From NCBI GenBank assembly GCA_905233765.1, contig CAJOCU010000013.1:35237-99236 (forward strand): a DNA stretch of 64,000 nucleotides, given 5' to 3'. Shown one piece after another: positions 32,635 through 40,378 of the stretch. How positions within the stretch are numbered: the first letter of the stretch is position 1; each line of letters begins with the position of its first letter. The notes beneath the pieces were generated by a model. The model searched no databases. It was not told the DNA's origin and saw only the letters and a list, made by a program, of their open reading frames with translations. This DNA comes from an uncultured Bacteroidaceae bacterium (lineage in GTDB: Bacteria; Bacteroidota; Bacteroidia; Bacteroidales; Bacteroidaceae). The translations under genes and the position numbers were made by a program.

Positions 32635-33530
32635 AACGACTTCTTCCCCTCATCGCCCTTTGGCTCGTCAGTTGGAATGTGCAGGCACAAGAGCTGAACG
32701 CCAAGGTCAACATCAATCGCTCTCAGGTTTCCAACACCAAATCGGGCGTCTTTGATGCGCTTGAGAAAGTCATTTCGCGTCTGCTCAACGAACATGCTTG
32801 GACGGGTCTCAAGTTTCGCGATATGGAACGCATCCAATGCACGTTCAACATCACCATTGATACTTATAGCGAAACCGACAACTCCTTCACGGGGAGCCTG
32901 CTGGTAGCCGGCATACGTCCAGTCTATAACTCGTCCTACACGACGACGGTCTTCAGCATGAATGACAAAGACTTCAACTTTGCATTTCAGGAATTCGACC
33001 AGCTGGAGTGGCGTCCCGAACAAGTCGATAACAACCTCACGGCGATGATTGCCTATTGGGCTTATGTGATCATCGGGATGGACCTCGACGCAATGGCACC
33101 CATGGGTGGCACCGAAGTGCTTCGCATGGCGCAGGACGTTTGCAACAACGCCGAGATGCTAGGCTACGCGGGATGGAAGGCCTTCGACGACTCCAAGAAC
33201 CGCTACGCCATCATCAACGATTATCTCGACGGCTCGATGGAGAAGTTCCGCCAACTGCAGTACACATACTACCGCACCGGTCTTGACCACATGGCCGAAA
33301 ACCCCGAAGCGGCCCGTACGACCATCGCCGAGTCACTCAATCTGCTGAAGGAGGCCCACGAGGACAAGGCAATGAGTATGTTACCTCAGATCTTCACAGA
33401 CTACAAGCGTGATGAACTGGTCAGTATCTTCAGCGGCCAAGGTTCATCTAAGGATCGGGAAGCCATCTATGACATTCTCTTCCGCATCAACCCCTCACAG
33501 AACAACTACTGGGAAAAGATCAAGAACTGA
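32631..33530 (+). CDS. DUF4835 family exported protein
   Basis: 299 residues with a signal peptide (MKRLLPLIALWLVSWNVQAQ) and no lipobox, so periplasmic or outer-membrane associated. It matches DUF4835, conserved between coaBC and recN in Bacteroidetes. The start ELNAKVNINRSQV and the central EWRPEQVDNNLTAMIAYWAYVIIGMDLD are characteristic. The function is unknown. The mature protein is a mix of beta strands at the N-terminus and helices at the C-terminus (LQYTYYRTGLDHMAENPEAA). It overlaps coaBC by 4 bp and abuts recN with no gap, so it travels in the same message. Confidence 0.85.
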   Translation: MKRLLPLIALWLVSWNVQAQELNAKVNINRSQVSNTKSGVFDALEKVISRLLNEHAWTGLKFRDMERIQCTFNITIDTYSETDNSFTGSLLVAGIRPVYNSSYTTTVFSMNDKDFNFAFQEFDQLEWRPEQVDNNLTAMIAYWAYVIIGMDLDAMAPMGGTEVLRMAQDVCNNAEMLGYAGWKAFDDSKNRYAIINDYLDGSMEKFRQLQYTYYRTGLDHMAENPEAARTTIAESLNLLKEAHEDKAMSMLPQIFTDYKRDELVSIFSGQGSSKDREAIYDILFRINPSQNNYWEKIKN

Positions 33531-35213
33531 ATGCTGAAATCTCTCTTCATACAAAACTACGCCCTCATCAACGAACTTCGCATAGAGTTCGAGCGTGGTT
33601 TCTCGGTTATCACGGGCGAGACCGGCGCTGGCAAGAGCATCCTTCTCGGAGCCATCGGTCTATTGCTGGGCGGTCGCGCCGAAGCACGGATGATCAAGAG
33701 CGGTGCCCGACGATGCATTATCGAAGCAGAGTTCGATCTGACGGGTAGCAAAGCAGAAGTTTTCTTCGAGGAAAATGACATTGATTTTGACGGACATAGC
33801 TGCATCATTCGCAGGGATTTAAGCGACAACGGCAAAAGCAGAGCTTTCATTAATGACACCCCCGCACAGGTATCCCAACTCCGTGCCCTTGGCGCGATGC
33901 TCATCGACATACATTCCCAGCATCAGAACCTACTCCTCAGCCAGGAGAATTTCCAGCTGAATGTTCTGGATATAATCGCCCACGACCAAGCTTTGCTGCA
34001 GCAATACCAATCCAGTTTTGAAGCCTACCAACAGGCCCGACAACAGCTACGTGATGCTGAGAGCGCCCTTGCACGCGGTCTCGAGGATGAGGATTACCTT
34101 CGCTTTCAGTTGCAACAATTGGAGGAACTGGACCTCGCAGCCGGCAAGCAGGAGGAGATGGAACAGGAACAACAGATGCTGGAGCACGCCGAGGAGATTC
34201 GCGAGGCTCTGTGGACCGCCGAGCAACTGCTGCAAGGCGATGACCGCACCAGCAGTGGTGTCCTGCAGGCCCTGCACAATGCAGAACGCAGCCTCAGCGC
34301 CATCGCATCCATGCTACCTGCTGCTGATGAGTTGACAACACGGCTCGACTGTTGCCACATTGAACTGAAAGATATCTCCAACGAACTCAGCGCCCAAGCC
34401 GAAGACATTGATGTAGATCCCGAACGACTCGCCATCGTCAACGACTGGCTCAGCAGGTTCTACAGTGCCCAGCAGAAGCATCACGCCCAGAGCGAGCAGC
34501 AACTCATAGACATCACCGAGGACTTCCGCAACCGCCTCTCCCTCATTGATAGCAGCGGCGAGCATCTGCAAGCCCTGCGCAACGCTTGTGAACAGGCCGC
34601 GTGCGCTTTGCAGGACCTAGGGGCACAGCTGACGGCCTCACGCCAGCAAGCCGCCCACGAGGTGGAACAGAAGATGACGGCTTTGCTCGCGCCCCTCGGT
34701 ATCCCCAATATACAGTTCCAAATTATCATCAACCAACGCCCTGAGCCCTCCCCCACAGGGTTGGATAATGTCAGTTTCCTGTTCTGCGCCAATAAGAACG
34801 GCCAGTTGCAGTCTATTGCCGACGTTGCTTCGGGCGGCGAGATTGCTCGCGTTATGCTGTCGCTCAAGGCTCTGATCAGCGATGCCGTGCGCCAGCCCAC
34901 CATCATCTTTGATGAGATTGACACGGGCGTCAGTGGCCGCATCGCTGAACGAATGGCCGAGATGATGAGCGCGATGGGCGAAAGCGGCCGTCAGGTTATC
35001 TCCATCACCCATCTGCCACAGATTGCAGCCATGGGACGCCACCACTACCGTGTCTATAAACAGGACAGCGCCGACGAAACCACCAGCAACATTGAGCACC
35101 TTGATGCCGATGGCCGCATTACAGAGATTGCCCATATGCTCAGCGGCACCGAGTTGACAGACGCTGCCATCGCAAATGCAAAAACACTTCTATCCCATGC
35201 CGAGACCCTCTGA
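33531..35213 (+). CDS. recN: DNA repair protein RecN
   Basis: SMC-like ATPase recruited to double-strand breaks. 560 residues, normal length. Walker A GETGAGKSILLGAIGLLLGGR near 29-49. A central helical coiled-coil region about 150-370 (LEELDLAAGKQEEMEQEQQM). The C-terminal ATPase half has VASGGEIARVMLSLK (signature) near 430-444 and Walker B TIIFDEIDTGVSGR near 458-471. ISITHLPQIAAMGRHHYRVYK follows. It begins immediately after the DUF4835 stop, and its 3' end overlaps the next gene. Confidence 0.96.
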   Translation: MLKSLFIQNYALINELRIEFERGFSVITGETGAGKSILLGAIGLLLGGRAEARMIKSGARRCIIEAEFDLTGSKAEVFFEENDIDFDGHSCIIRRDLSDNGKSRAFINDTPAQVSQLRALGAMLIDIHSQHQNLLLSQENFQLNVLDIIAHDQALLQQYQSSFEAYQQARQQLRDAESALARGLEDEDYLRFQLQQLEELDLAAGKQEEMEQEQQMLEHAEEIREALWTAEQLLQGDDRTSSGVLQALHNAERSLSAIASMLPAADELTTRLDCCHIELKDISNELSAQAEDIDVDPERLAIVNDWLSRFYSAQQKHHAQSEQQLIDITEDFRNRLSLIDSSGEHLQALRNACEQAACALQDLGAQLTASRQQAAHEVEQKMTALLAPLGIPNIQFQIIINQRPEPSPTGLDNVSFLFCANKNGQLQSIADVASGGEIARVMLSLKALISDAVRQPTIIFDEIDTGVSGRIAERMAEMMSAMGESGRQVISITHLPQIAAMGRHHYRVYKQDSADETTSNIEHLDADGRITEIAHMLSGTELTDAAIANAKTLLSHAETL

Positions 35214-36864
35214 CCTCCGCCACAGCCTATTACTGTGTCTGCTGTTCATCACCGCCGTTCTTCAAGCCCAAACCCCGAGATGGCAAAAGAAAGCGCACAA
35301 GGCGATGCTCAGCATCATCACCTACGGCACCGATGGCCAGATGCTACACTCCACCAATGGTTTCTATATCCACAATGACGGCACGGCACTGTCCGACTAC
35401 CGATCTTTTCAGGGTGCTGCACGTGCCGTAGTCTTCGACGAAGCTGGGAAAGAGTGGCCCGTGGAATGTATCCTTGGTGCCAACTCACTCTATGATGTCG
35501 TCAAATTCAAGGTGGCAGCCCCCAAGGTTACGGCCCTCACCTTGGCTTCTCAGACGGCATGCCAGGGCGACAAGGCCTTCATCCTTCCCTATCTTTCTAG
35601 CAACACCGCCAGTACCGCCACCACTGTGGCTGCTGTTTCCACGTTCAACGGAAGCTATGCCTACTACACCCTGCCCGCCCGAATGACAGAGAAATGGACC
35701 TCATGTCCCCTCATGAACGAGGCTGGCCAAGTCCTTGGTATTCTGCAGATGGCAGCAGGCGCCAAAGACAGCTGTTCCTACGCTGTTTCGGCCCTGTTCG
35801 CCGATAGCCTTCACATCCATGCCCTCACGGCAGCATCCAGCGACTATCAGGCCATACCCCTTAAAAAAGCATTGCCACGCGAGGCTTCGCAGGCACATAG
35901 CTTCATCTATCTCGTCGGTACACGCGACACGGCAGCCTACATCGCCTACGTAGAGGAGTATATTTCGCTTTTCCCCACCGAGGCTAACGGTTACACCATG
36001 AAAGCCGAGATGCTCGCTGCACAGCAGCGTTTCGAGGACGCAGAGAACGTCTGGGCTCAAGGCTTGAAATCCACCACTCACCCCGAAGATATCCGCTACT
36101 CACGTGCCAATACGATCTTCCGGACGGCACAGGGAGGGCACTCCCCCGAGGCTTGGACACTCGAGGCGGCGATGGCGGAGGTGGAACAGGCCTCAACTGT
36201 ACAACCACAACCCGTTTATGATGCCTTGAAAGCTCATATCCTCTATAGCCAGAAGCGCTACGAGGAAGCCTGCACGCAGTTCCTGGCACTAAACGCAACC
36301 GCCCTACGTACGCCCGACAACTTTCTCTATGCAGCACAATGTCGCCAGATGCTGAACGACACCACCGCCGTATTGGCCCTTCAAGACAGTGCAATCGCGT
36401 GCTACACCCGTCCATACATCGAAGCGGCAGCCCCTGCCCTGCTGATGCGCGCTGGCACACTCCTTAGCCTTCGCCGCTACCGTGAGGCTGTGCGTGATCT
36501 CAACGACTACGAGCACCTGAAATCCAACGAGCTCAACGCCAACTTCTACTACCGTCGCGAACAGGCTGAGATGCGCTGCCGTATGTACCAGCAGGCACTT
36601 TCCGACATCGAAAAGGCCGTACGCATGAATCCTCGAGAGCCACTATACCACGCTGAAGCGGCAGCTGTCTATTACCGTTTCAACCAACTAGACGAGGCCG
36701 TTGCTGCCGCTCGTCAGGCCATTGCCATCGATAATCAATTCCCCGATGCTCACCGCATCCTCGGGGTTTGCCTACGCGCTCAAGGCAAGGAGGCGGAAGC
36801 GCGCTCGGCCCTCCGACAAGCAGCTGACCTCGGTGACGAGATTGCTCAATCCCTCCTCCACTAA
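35197..36864 (+). CDS. Degenerate trypsin-fold protease with TPR repeats
   Basis: Exported protein of 555 residues from the ATG at 35197, which puts a clean signal peptide (RHSLLLCLLFITAVLQAQ) at the front. An ATG at 35176 would lengthen it by 7 residues. Both overlap the recN end. Residues about 30-220 look like an HtrA/trypsin-type domain (NGFYIHNDGTALSDYRSFQGA; CPLMNEAGQVLGILQMA). The His normally in a 'NYHV' motif is absent (DYRS), and the usual GNSGGP is TSCP, so proteolysis is unlikely. The rest is TPR-like (QQALSDIEKAVRMNPREPLYHAEAAAVYY). Probably a periplasmic scaffold or ligand-binding protein. Confidence 0.78.
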   Translation: MPRPSDLRHSLLLCLLFITAVLQAQTPRWQKKAHKAMLSIITYGTDGQMLHSTNGFYIHNDGTALSDYRSFQGAARAVVFDEAGKEWPVECILGANSLYDVVKFKVAAPKVTALTLASQTACQGDKAFILPYLSSNTASTATTVAAVSTFNGSYAYYTLPARMTEKWTSCPLMNEAGQVLGILQMAAGAKDSCSYAVSALFADSLHIHALTAASSDYQAIPLKKALPREASQAHSFIYLVGTRDTAAYIAYVEEYISLFPTEANGYTMKAEMLAAQQRFEDAENVWAQGLKSTTHPEDIRYSRANTIFRTAQGGHSPEAWTLEAAMAEVEQASTVQPQPVYDALKAHILYSQKRYEEACTQFLALNATALRTPDNFLYAAQCRQMLNDTTAVLALQDSAIACYTRPYIEAAAPALLMRAGTLLSLRRYREAVRDLNDYEHLKSNELNANFYYRREQAEMRCRMYQQALSDIEKAVRMNPREPLYHAEAAAVYYRFNQLDEAVAAARQAIAIDNQFPDAHRILGVCLRAQGKEAEARSALRQAADLGDEIAQSLLH

Positions 36865-36894
36865 TTCACTCCTATTCGTCACTCTTCACGCTCA

Positions 36895-37368
36895 ATGAAG
36901 CTCACCCTCCTCGTCATAGGCAAGACCACCAGCCGTCATGTTCAGGATATAATAGATGACTATGCGAAACGACTCACGCACTACGTGCCGTTCGCAATCG
37001 ACGTCATCCCTGAGCTTCGCAACACCAAAGCGCTGACCGCCGACCAGCAGAAAGCGCAGGAAGCCGACCTCATCCGCCGTCAGCTACAAGCGGGAGACCA
37101 TGTCGTACTTCTCGACGAGCACGGTACAGAGCGACGCTCTGTTGATTTCGCAACATGGCTCGGCAAGCGTATGGGAACGGGGCCGCGCCGCATCGTCTTC
37201 ATCGTTGGCGGCCCCTATGGTTTCGACGCCTCCATCCACGCCCTGGCCGCTGAGGAGATATCCCTCTCCCAGATGACCTTCAGCCATCAGCTCATCCGTG
37301 TCCTTTTCACCGAGCAGCTCTACCGCGCCTGCACCATCCTGCGTGGCGAGCCTTACCATCATGAGTGA
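36895..37368 (+). CDS. rlmH: 23S rRNA pseudouridine-1915 N3-methyltransferase RlmH
   Basis: SPOUT methyltransferase that acts on helix 69 of 23S rRNA in assembled ribosomes. 157 residues, standard length. The start MKLTLLVIGKT, the LLDEHGTERRSVDFATWL segment near 70-87, and the trefoil-knot SAM loop FIVGGPYGFDASIHALA near 102-118 are present. The closing LIRVLFTEQLYRACTILRGEPYHHE is strongly conserved in the family. It follows the TPR gene by 30 bp, and a short AT-rich gap leads to the pseudouridine synthase gene. Both therefore modify rRNA or structured RNA and may be coexpressed. Confidence 0.96.
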   Translation: MKLTLLVIGKTTSRHVQDIIDDYAKRLTHYVPFAIDVIPELRNTKALTADQQKAQEADLIRRQLQAGDHVVLLDEHGTERRSVDFATWLGKRMGTGPRRIVFIVGGPYGFDASIHALAAEEISLSQMTFSHQLIRVLFTEQLYRACTILRGEPYHHE

Positions 37369-37407
37369 AGAGGGAAAAATAAATAGTTCATTCGTTAATC
37401 CGCAAAT

Positions 37408-38331
37408 ATGAAAAATGCCACCGGTGCCCAATATGCCGCCAGCAAATATAACGAGCTGGTAGTTCGCGAGGAGACCACCCTTCTGGAGTTTCTGCTCAAA
37501 GAAATGAGCGGCATTTCCCGCAATCGTGCCAAAGACATTTTGGCCGGTCATGGCGTCACCGTTGATCGCCGCAACACCACGCGCTACGATGAGCCGCTCC
37601 ACCCAGGTCAAGTTGTTCGCGTCAGCAAGCACAAGCAGTCCAACCAACTTCTGAACCACTACGTCAAGATCGTCTATGAGGATAAGGATCTCGTAGTTAT
37701 CGAGAAAGCCGTAGGCATTCTCTCTATGCCAGCCACAGCCAAGCAGTATTCTGCCAAGCAGGTTCTCGACGAATACTTCGCCAAGCGCCACTTCAAGTGC
37801 ACTGCCCACACCGTTCACCGCCTCGACCGCGACACCAGCGGTTTGATGATGTACGCAAAGAACCTCGAAATAGCTAAGATTCTCGAGGACAATTGGCACG
37901 ATATCGTCTTCGACCGCCGCTATGTGGCCGTCGTCAGCGGCGAGATGGAACGCGAGGGCGGCACCATCGAAAGCTGGCTCAAGGACAACAAAGCCTATAT
38001 CACCTACTCCTCGCCCGAAGACCCTGGCGGCGGCAAGTACGCCATCACCCATTATCACACCCTGAAAACCACGCCGCGCTGCTCCCTCGTGGAACTGAAA
38101 CTGGAGACAGGCCGCAAGAACCAAATTCGCGTGCACATGCAAGACATCGGCCACCCCATCCTCGGCGACAACAAATACGGCAATGGTCAGGACCCCATCG
38201 GGCGCCTCTGTCTCCATGCCTACCGTCTCGACTTCTACCACCCCCGCACGGGCGAGGTTATGAATTTCGAGACCCCGTACCCTCGCGACTTTATGAAATT
38301 ATTCAACCAACCTATCATCTCAGAACAATGA
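37408..38331 (+). CDS. RluA-family pseudouridine synthase
   Basis: 307 residues. An N-terminal S4-type RNA-binding domain (about 25-85, LLEFLLKEMSGISRNRAKDIL with RYDEPLHPGQVVRVS) is followed by the RluA catalytic domain. That domain has the signature HRLDRDTSGLMMYAK near 139-153 containing the catalytic Asp, and VELKLETGRKNQIRVHMQ near 228-245. It isomerises uridine in 23S rRNA or tRNA; the exact target (RluC/RluD-like) cannot be assigned by eye. The last 4 bp overlap the downstream lipoprotein gene. Confidence 0.93.
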   Translation: MKNATGAQYAASKYNELVVREETTLLEFLLKEMSGISRNRAKDILAGHGVTVDRRNTTRYDEPLHPGQVVRVSKHKQSNQLLNHYVKIVYEDKDLVVIEKAVGILSMPATAKQYSAKQVLDEYFAKRHFKCTAHTVHRLDRDTSGLMMYAKNLEIAKILEDNWHDIVFDRRYVAVVSGEMEREGGTIESWLKDNKAYITYSSPEDPGGGKYAITHYHTLKTTPRCSLVELKLETGRKNQIRVHMQDIGHPILGDNKYGNGQDPIGRLCLHAYRLDFYHPRTGEVMNFETPYPRDFMKLFNQPIISEQ

Positions 38332-38990
38332 AAAAAAACATCTTTGCCACTCTGGCAATCGCCACGACCCTGACACTTTCGGGCTGTGGTTTCGGAACTA
38401 CAGGAACTTCTACTGGTTCCACAACAACACCCACCATTAACACCGACACTGCGATCGGTGCTGGAACCAGCATCCTCAACGACCTCCTCGGTACCCTACT
38501 CAGCAAGACCATCACCGAACGCAGTTTCATCGGCACTTGGACCTACCAGACCCCCGAGGTACGCTTCGAGAGCGAAAACCTGCTCTCAAAGGCCGGCGGC
38601 TCAGTGATGGCTGCATCCATTGAGAAGAAGCTCGACAGCTATCTCGCAAAAGTTGGTATCACCAAGGGCGTCACCACCTTCACCTTCAAGAGCGACAAGA
38701 GCTATACCATCCAGACGAAGGGCAAGACCATTTCCACCGGCACCTACACCTACGACCAGTCCACGCAGATGCTCTCCATGCAGGGCACCTTCGGTCTCAT
38801 GAACCAGAGTTGCCTCGTCGGGATGGACGGCACCAACCTGTGCCTCCTTTACGATGCTGATAAGCTCCTCACCGTCATGAACTCTGCTGCCAGTGTCCTG
38901 GGGCAGGCCAACAGCACCCTCGGTTCCGTGGCCAGCGTTTTCGGAAACAACTATAACGGCATGAAGGTCGGCTTCAGCCTCTCAAAATAA
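38328..38990 (+). CDS. DUF4923-like lipoprotein
   Basis: Exported lipoprotein of 220 residues. The signal peptide MKKNIFATLAIATTLTLSGC has a clear lipobox (LSGC). It is followed by a threonine/serine/glycine-rich stretch (about 21-45). The mature domain has the DUF4923 pattern (SFIGTWTYQTPEVRFESENLLSKAGG; TYTYDQSTQMLSMQGTFGLM). This is a small lipocalin-like beta fold common in Bacteroidales, of unknown function. I start at the ATG at 38328, which overlaps the pseudouridine synthase stop as ATGA. The frame is open further upstream, but that part is the shadow of the previous gene. A 56-bp palindrome terminates the run. Confidence 0.82.
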   Translation: MKKNIFATLAIATTLTLSGCGFGTTGTSTGSTTTPTINTDTAIGAGTSILNDLLGTLLSKTITERSFIGTWTYQTPEVRFESENLLSKAGGSVMAASIEKKLDSYLAKVGITKGVTTFTFKSDKSYTIQTKGKTISTGTYTYDQSTQMLSMQGTFGLMNQSCLVGMDGTNLCLLYDADKLLTVMNSAASVLGQANSTLGSVASVFGNNYNGMKVGFSLSK

Positions 38991-38999
38991 GGTACGGAG

Positions 39000-39055
39000 T
39001 AACCTCATACAGAAAAGGTGCACATGGCCATGTGCACCTTTTCTGTATGAGGTTA
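39000..39055. terminator. 56-bp perfect palindrome, bidirectional terminator
   Basis: Every base from 39000 to 39055 pairs with its mirror; the centre reads CACATGGCCATGTG and the inner arms AGAAAAGGTGC/GCACCTTTTCT. It sits between convergent genes, and its right end includes the stop codon of the leftward oxidoreductase gene. Internal A4/T4 runs could serve as weak U-tracts in either direction. Confidence 0.85.
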
Positions 39056-40237
39056 ATTCATGCCGGCAATGGCCGAGGCTACGGTGTAGGCTGTTGTCCA
39101 GGCTGCCTGGAAATTGAAGCCACCCGTGACGCCGTCAATATCCAACACCTCGCCCGCAAAATAGAGACGAGGCACATGGCGACTCTCTAGAGTGGCCGGG
39201 ACAACATCGCTAAGGGCAATGCCACCGCAGGTAACAAACTCATCGCGGAAGGCTGCTCGACCTGCTGTTTGGTAAGTGTCGTTGGTCAGGGTGTTTGCCA
39301 GACGGTTCAGATCCTTCTGTCCGAGGTTTCCCCAGCGGTCCTGCGCGGATTGGCTGAGTGTTTTCGTCAACAGATGCTCCCAGAGCCTACTGGGGAGGTT
39401 GAACGGTCGCTGAGAGGAGAGCTGTTTTTGTGCGTGGCTGGTGCGGATGTCACGCAGCGTCTCCTGCGCCTCGGCAGCGGTGTGTCCCGACCAATTGATA
39501 CTCAGTGGCACAGCATAAGCGTGCTCGTTCAGGTGGCGGGCGGCATAGCTGGAGAGGCGGAGAATGGCTGGACCGCTCACGCCCCAGTGGGTGATGAGCA
39601 AGGGACCTTCTGCACGCATCTTTGTACCCGGAAGCATGACGGAAACAGACTCCACGACTGTACCCATCAGCTCGCGGAGCGAAGTATCTGCGACGCTGAG
39701 TGTGAAGAGCGATGGCACTGGTGCCACCACCTCGTGGTCAACCTCTGCAAGCCACCGAAGCCCTTCGGCACGTGGCGAACCACCAGTGCAGACGGAAATG
39801 AAGTCGTAACCCTCAAGGTCGCGGAGCGAACTAACGCGAGCGCCTGTACATATATGAATCTGATGGCGACTCGCTTCGCGCAGGAAACAATTGATGATGG
39901 TTTGCGAATCCTGAGAGGCTGGAAATACGCAGCCGTCGTCTTGCGTGACGAGGCGCACGCCATGACGCTCGAACCAAGCATAAGCATCGGCAGGCCCGAA
40001 TTGCTTAAAAAGTCGCTTCAACAGACGATGCCCACGCGGATAGACTGTCGAGAGGTCTCTAACGTGTTCGAAAGAATTGGTGCAGTTACAGCGCCCCCCT
40101 CCTGAAATCTTCACCTTTGCCAGAACGTGTTGGCTACCTTCCATAATCGTGACGTCCATGCCAGGAAACATCTCCTTCAGGTTGATGGCCAGAAAGAAGC
40201 CGGCCGCGCCGCCACCTATAATTGCTGTACGTAGCAT
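39053..40237 (-). CDS. HI0933/BaiN-like flavoprotein oxidoreductase
   Basis: 394-residue FAD-dependent oxidoreductase of the HI0933 family. The dinucleotide-binding GGGAAGFFLAINLKEMFPG is near 8-26. ILAKVKISGGGRCNCTNSFEHV-like sequence near 40-61 carries the family's hallmark KISGGGRCN. TCGGIALSDVVPATLES near 330 and the C-terminal YFAGEVLDIDGVTGGFNFQAAWTTAY also match. Members include the bile-acid 3-dehydro-4-oxidoreductase BaiN, but most have unknown substrates. The stop codon lies inside the 56-bp palindrome. The promoter at 40265 is divergent from the secreted-protein promoter. Confidence 0.9.
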   Translation of the reverse strand: MLRTAIIGGGAAGFFLAINLKEMFPGMDVTIMEGSQHVLAKVKISGGGRCNCTNSFEHVRDLSTVYPRGHRLLKRLFKQFGPADAYAWFERHGVRLVTQDDGCVFPASQDSQTIINCFLREASRHQIHICTGARVSSLRDLEGYDFISVCTGGSPRAEGLRWLAEVDHEVVAPVPSLFTLSVADTSLRELMGTVVESVSVMLPGTKMRAEGPLLITHWGVSGPAILRLSSYAARHLNEHAYAVPLSINWSGHTAAEAQETLRDIRTSHAQKQLSSQRPFNLPSRLWEHLLTKTLSQSAQDRWGNLGQKDLNRLANTLTNDTYQTAGRAAFRDEFVTCGGIALSDVVPATLESRHVPRLYFAGEVLDIDGVTGGFNFQAAWTTAYTVASAIAGMN

Positions 40238-40264
40238 GAGAAACGTCGTTCGTGTATTTTCGAG

Positions 40265-40272
40265 GACAAAAA
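40265..40272 (-). promoter_or_regulatory. Bacteroidetes -7 box for the HI0933-like gene
   Basis: Minus-strand TATTTTTG, 27 bases before the ATG at 40237. Confidence 0.6.
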
Positions 40273-40315
40273 TACAACCTTTTTCTTGAAACGCAGATCA
40301 TTCTTAATTATTTTT

Positions 40316-40323
40316 TGTACCTT
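40316..40323 (+). promoter_or_regulatory. Bacteroidetes -7 box for the secreted protein/GH53 pair
   Basis: TACCTTTG followed by CCCC, 55 bp before the ATG at 40379; clean TAnnTTTG match. Confidence 0.7.
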
Positions 40324-40378
40324 TGCCCCAAATTCCTTTTAAACCAAACTATTATTTCTACAAAAAGCAACAAAAAGC

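Noticed and set aside
34740..34775. Possible extra copy of the GC-rich palindrome inside recN
   Set aside because: The CCCTCCCCCACAGGG stretch encodes the EPSPTGLDNV segment that is normally conserved in RecN, so it is not an insertion.
37084..38241. 385-codon open frame opposite rlmH and the pseudouridine synthase gene
   Set aside because: Spans two convincing genes on the other strand and has no motif of its own.
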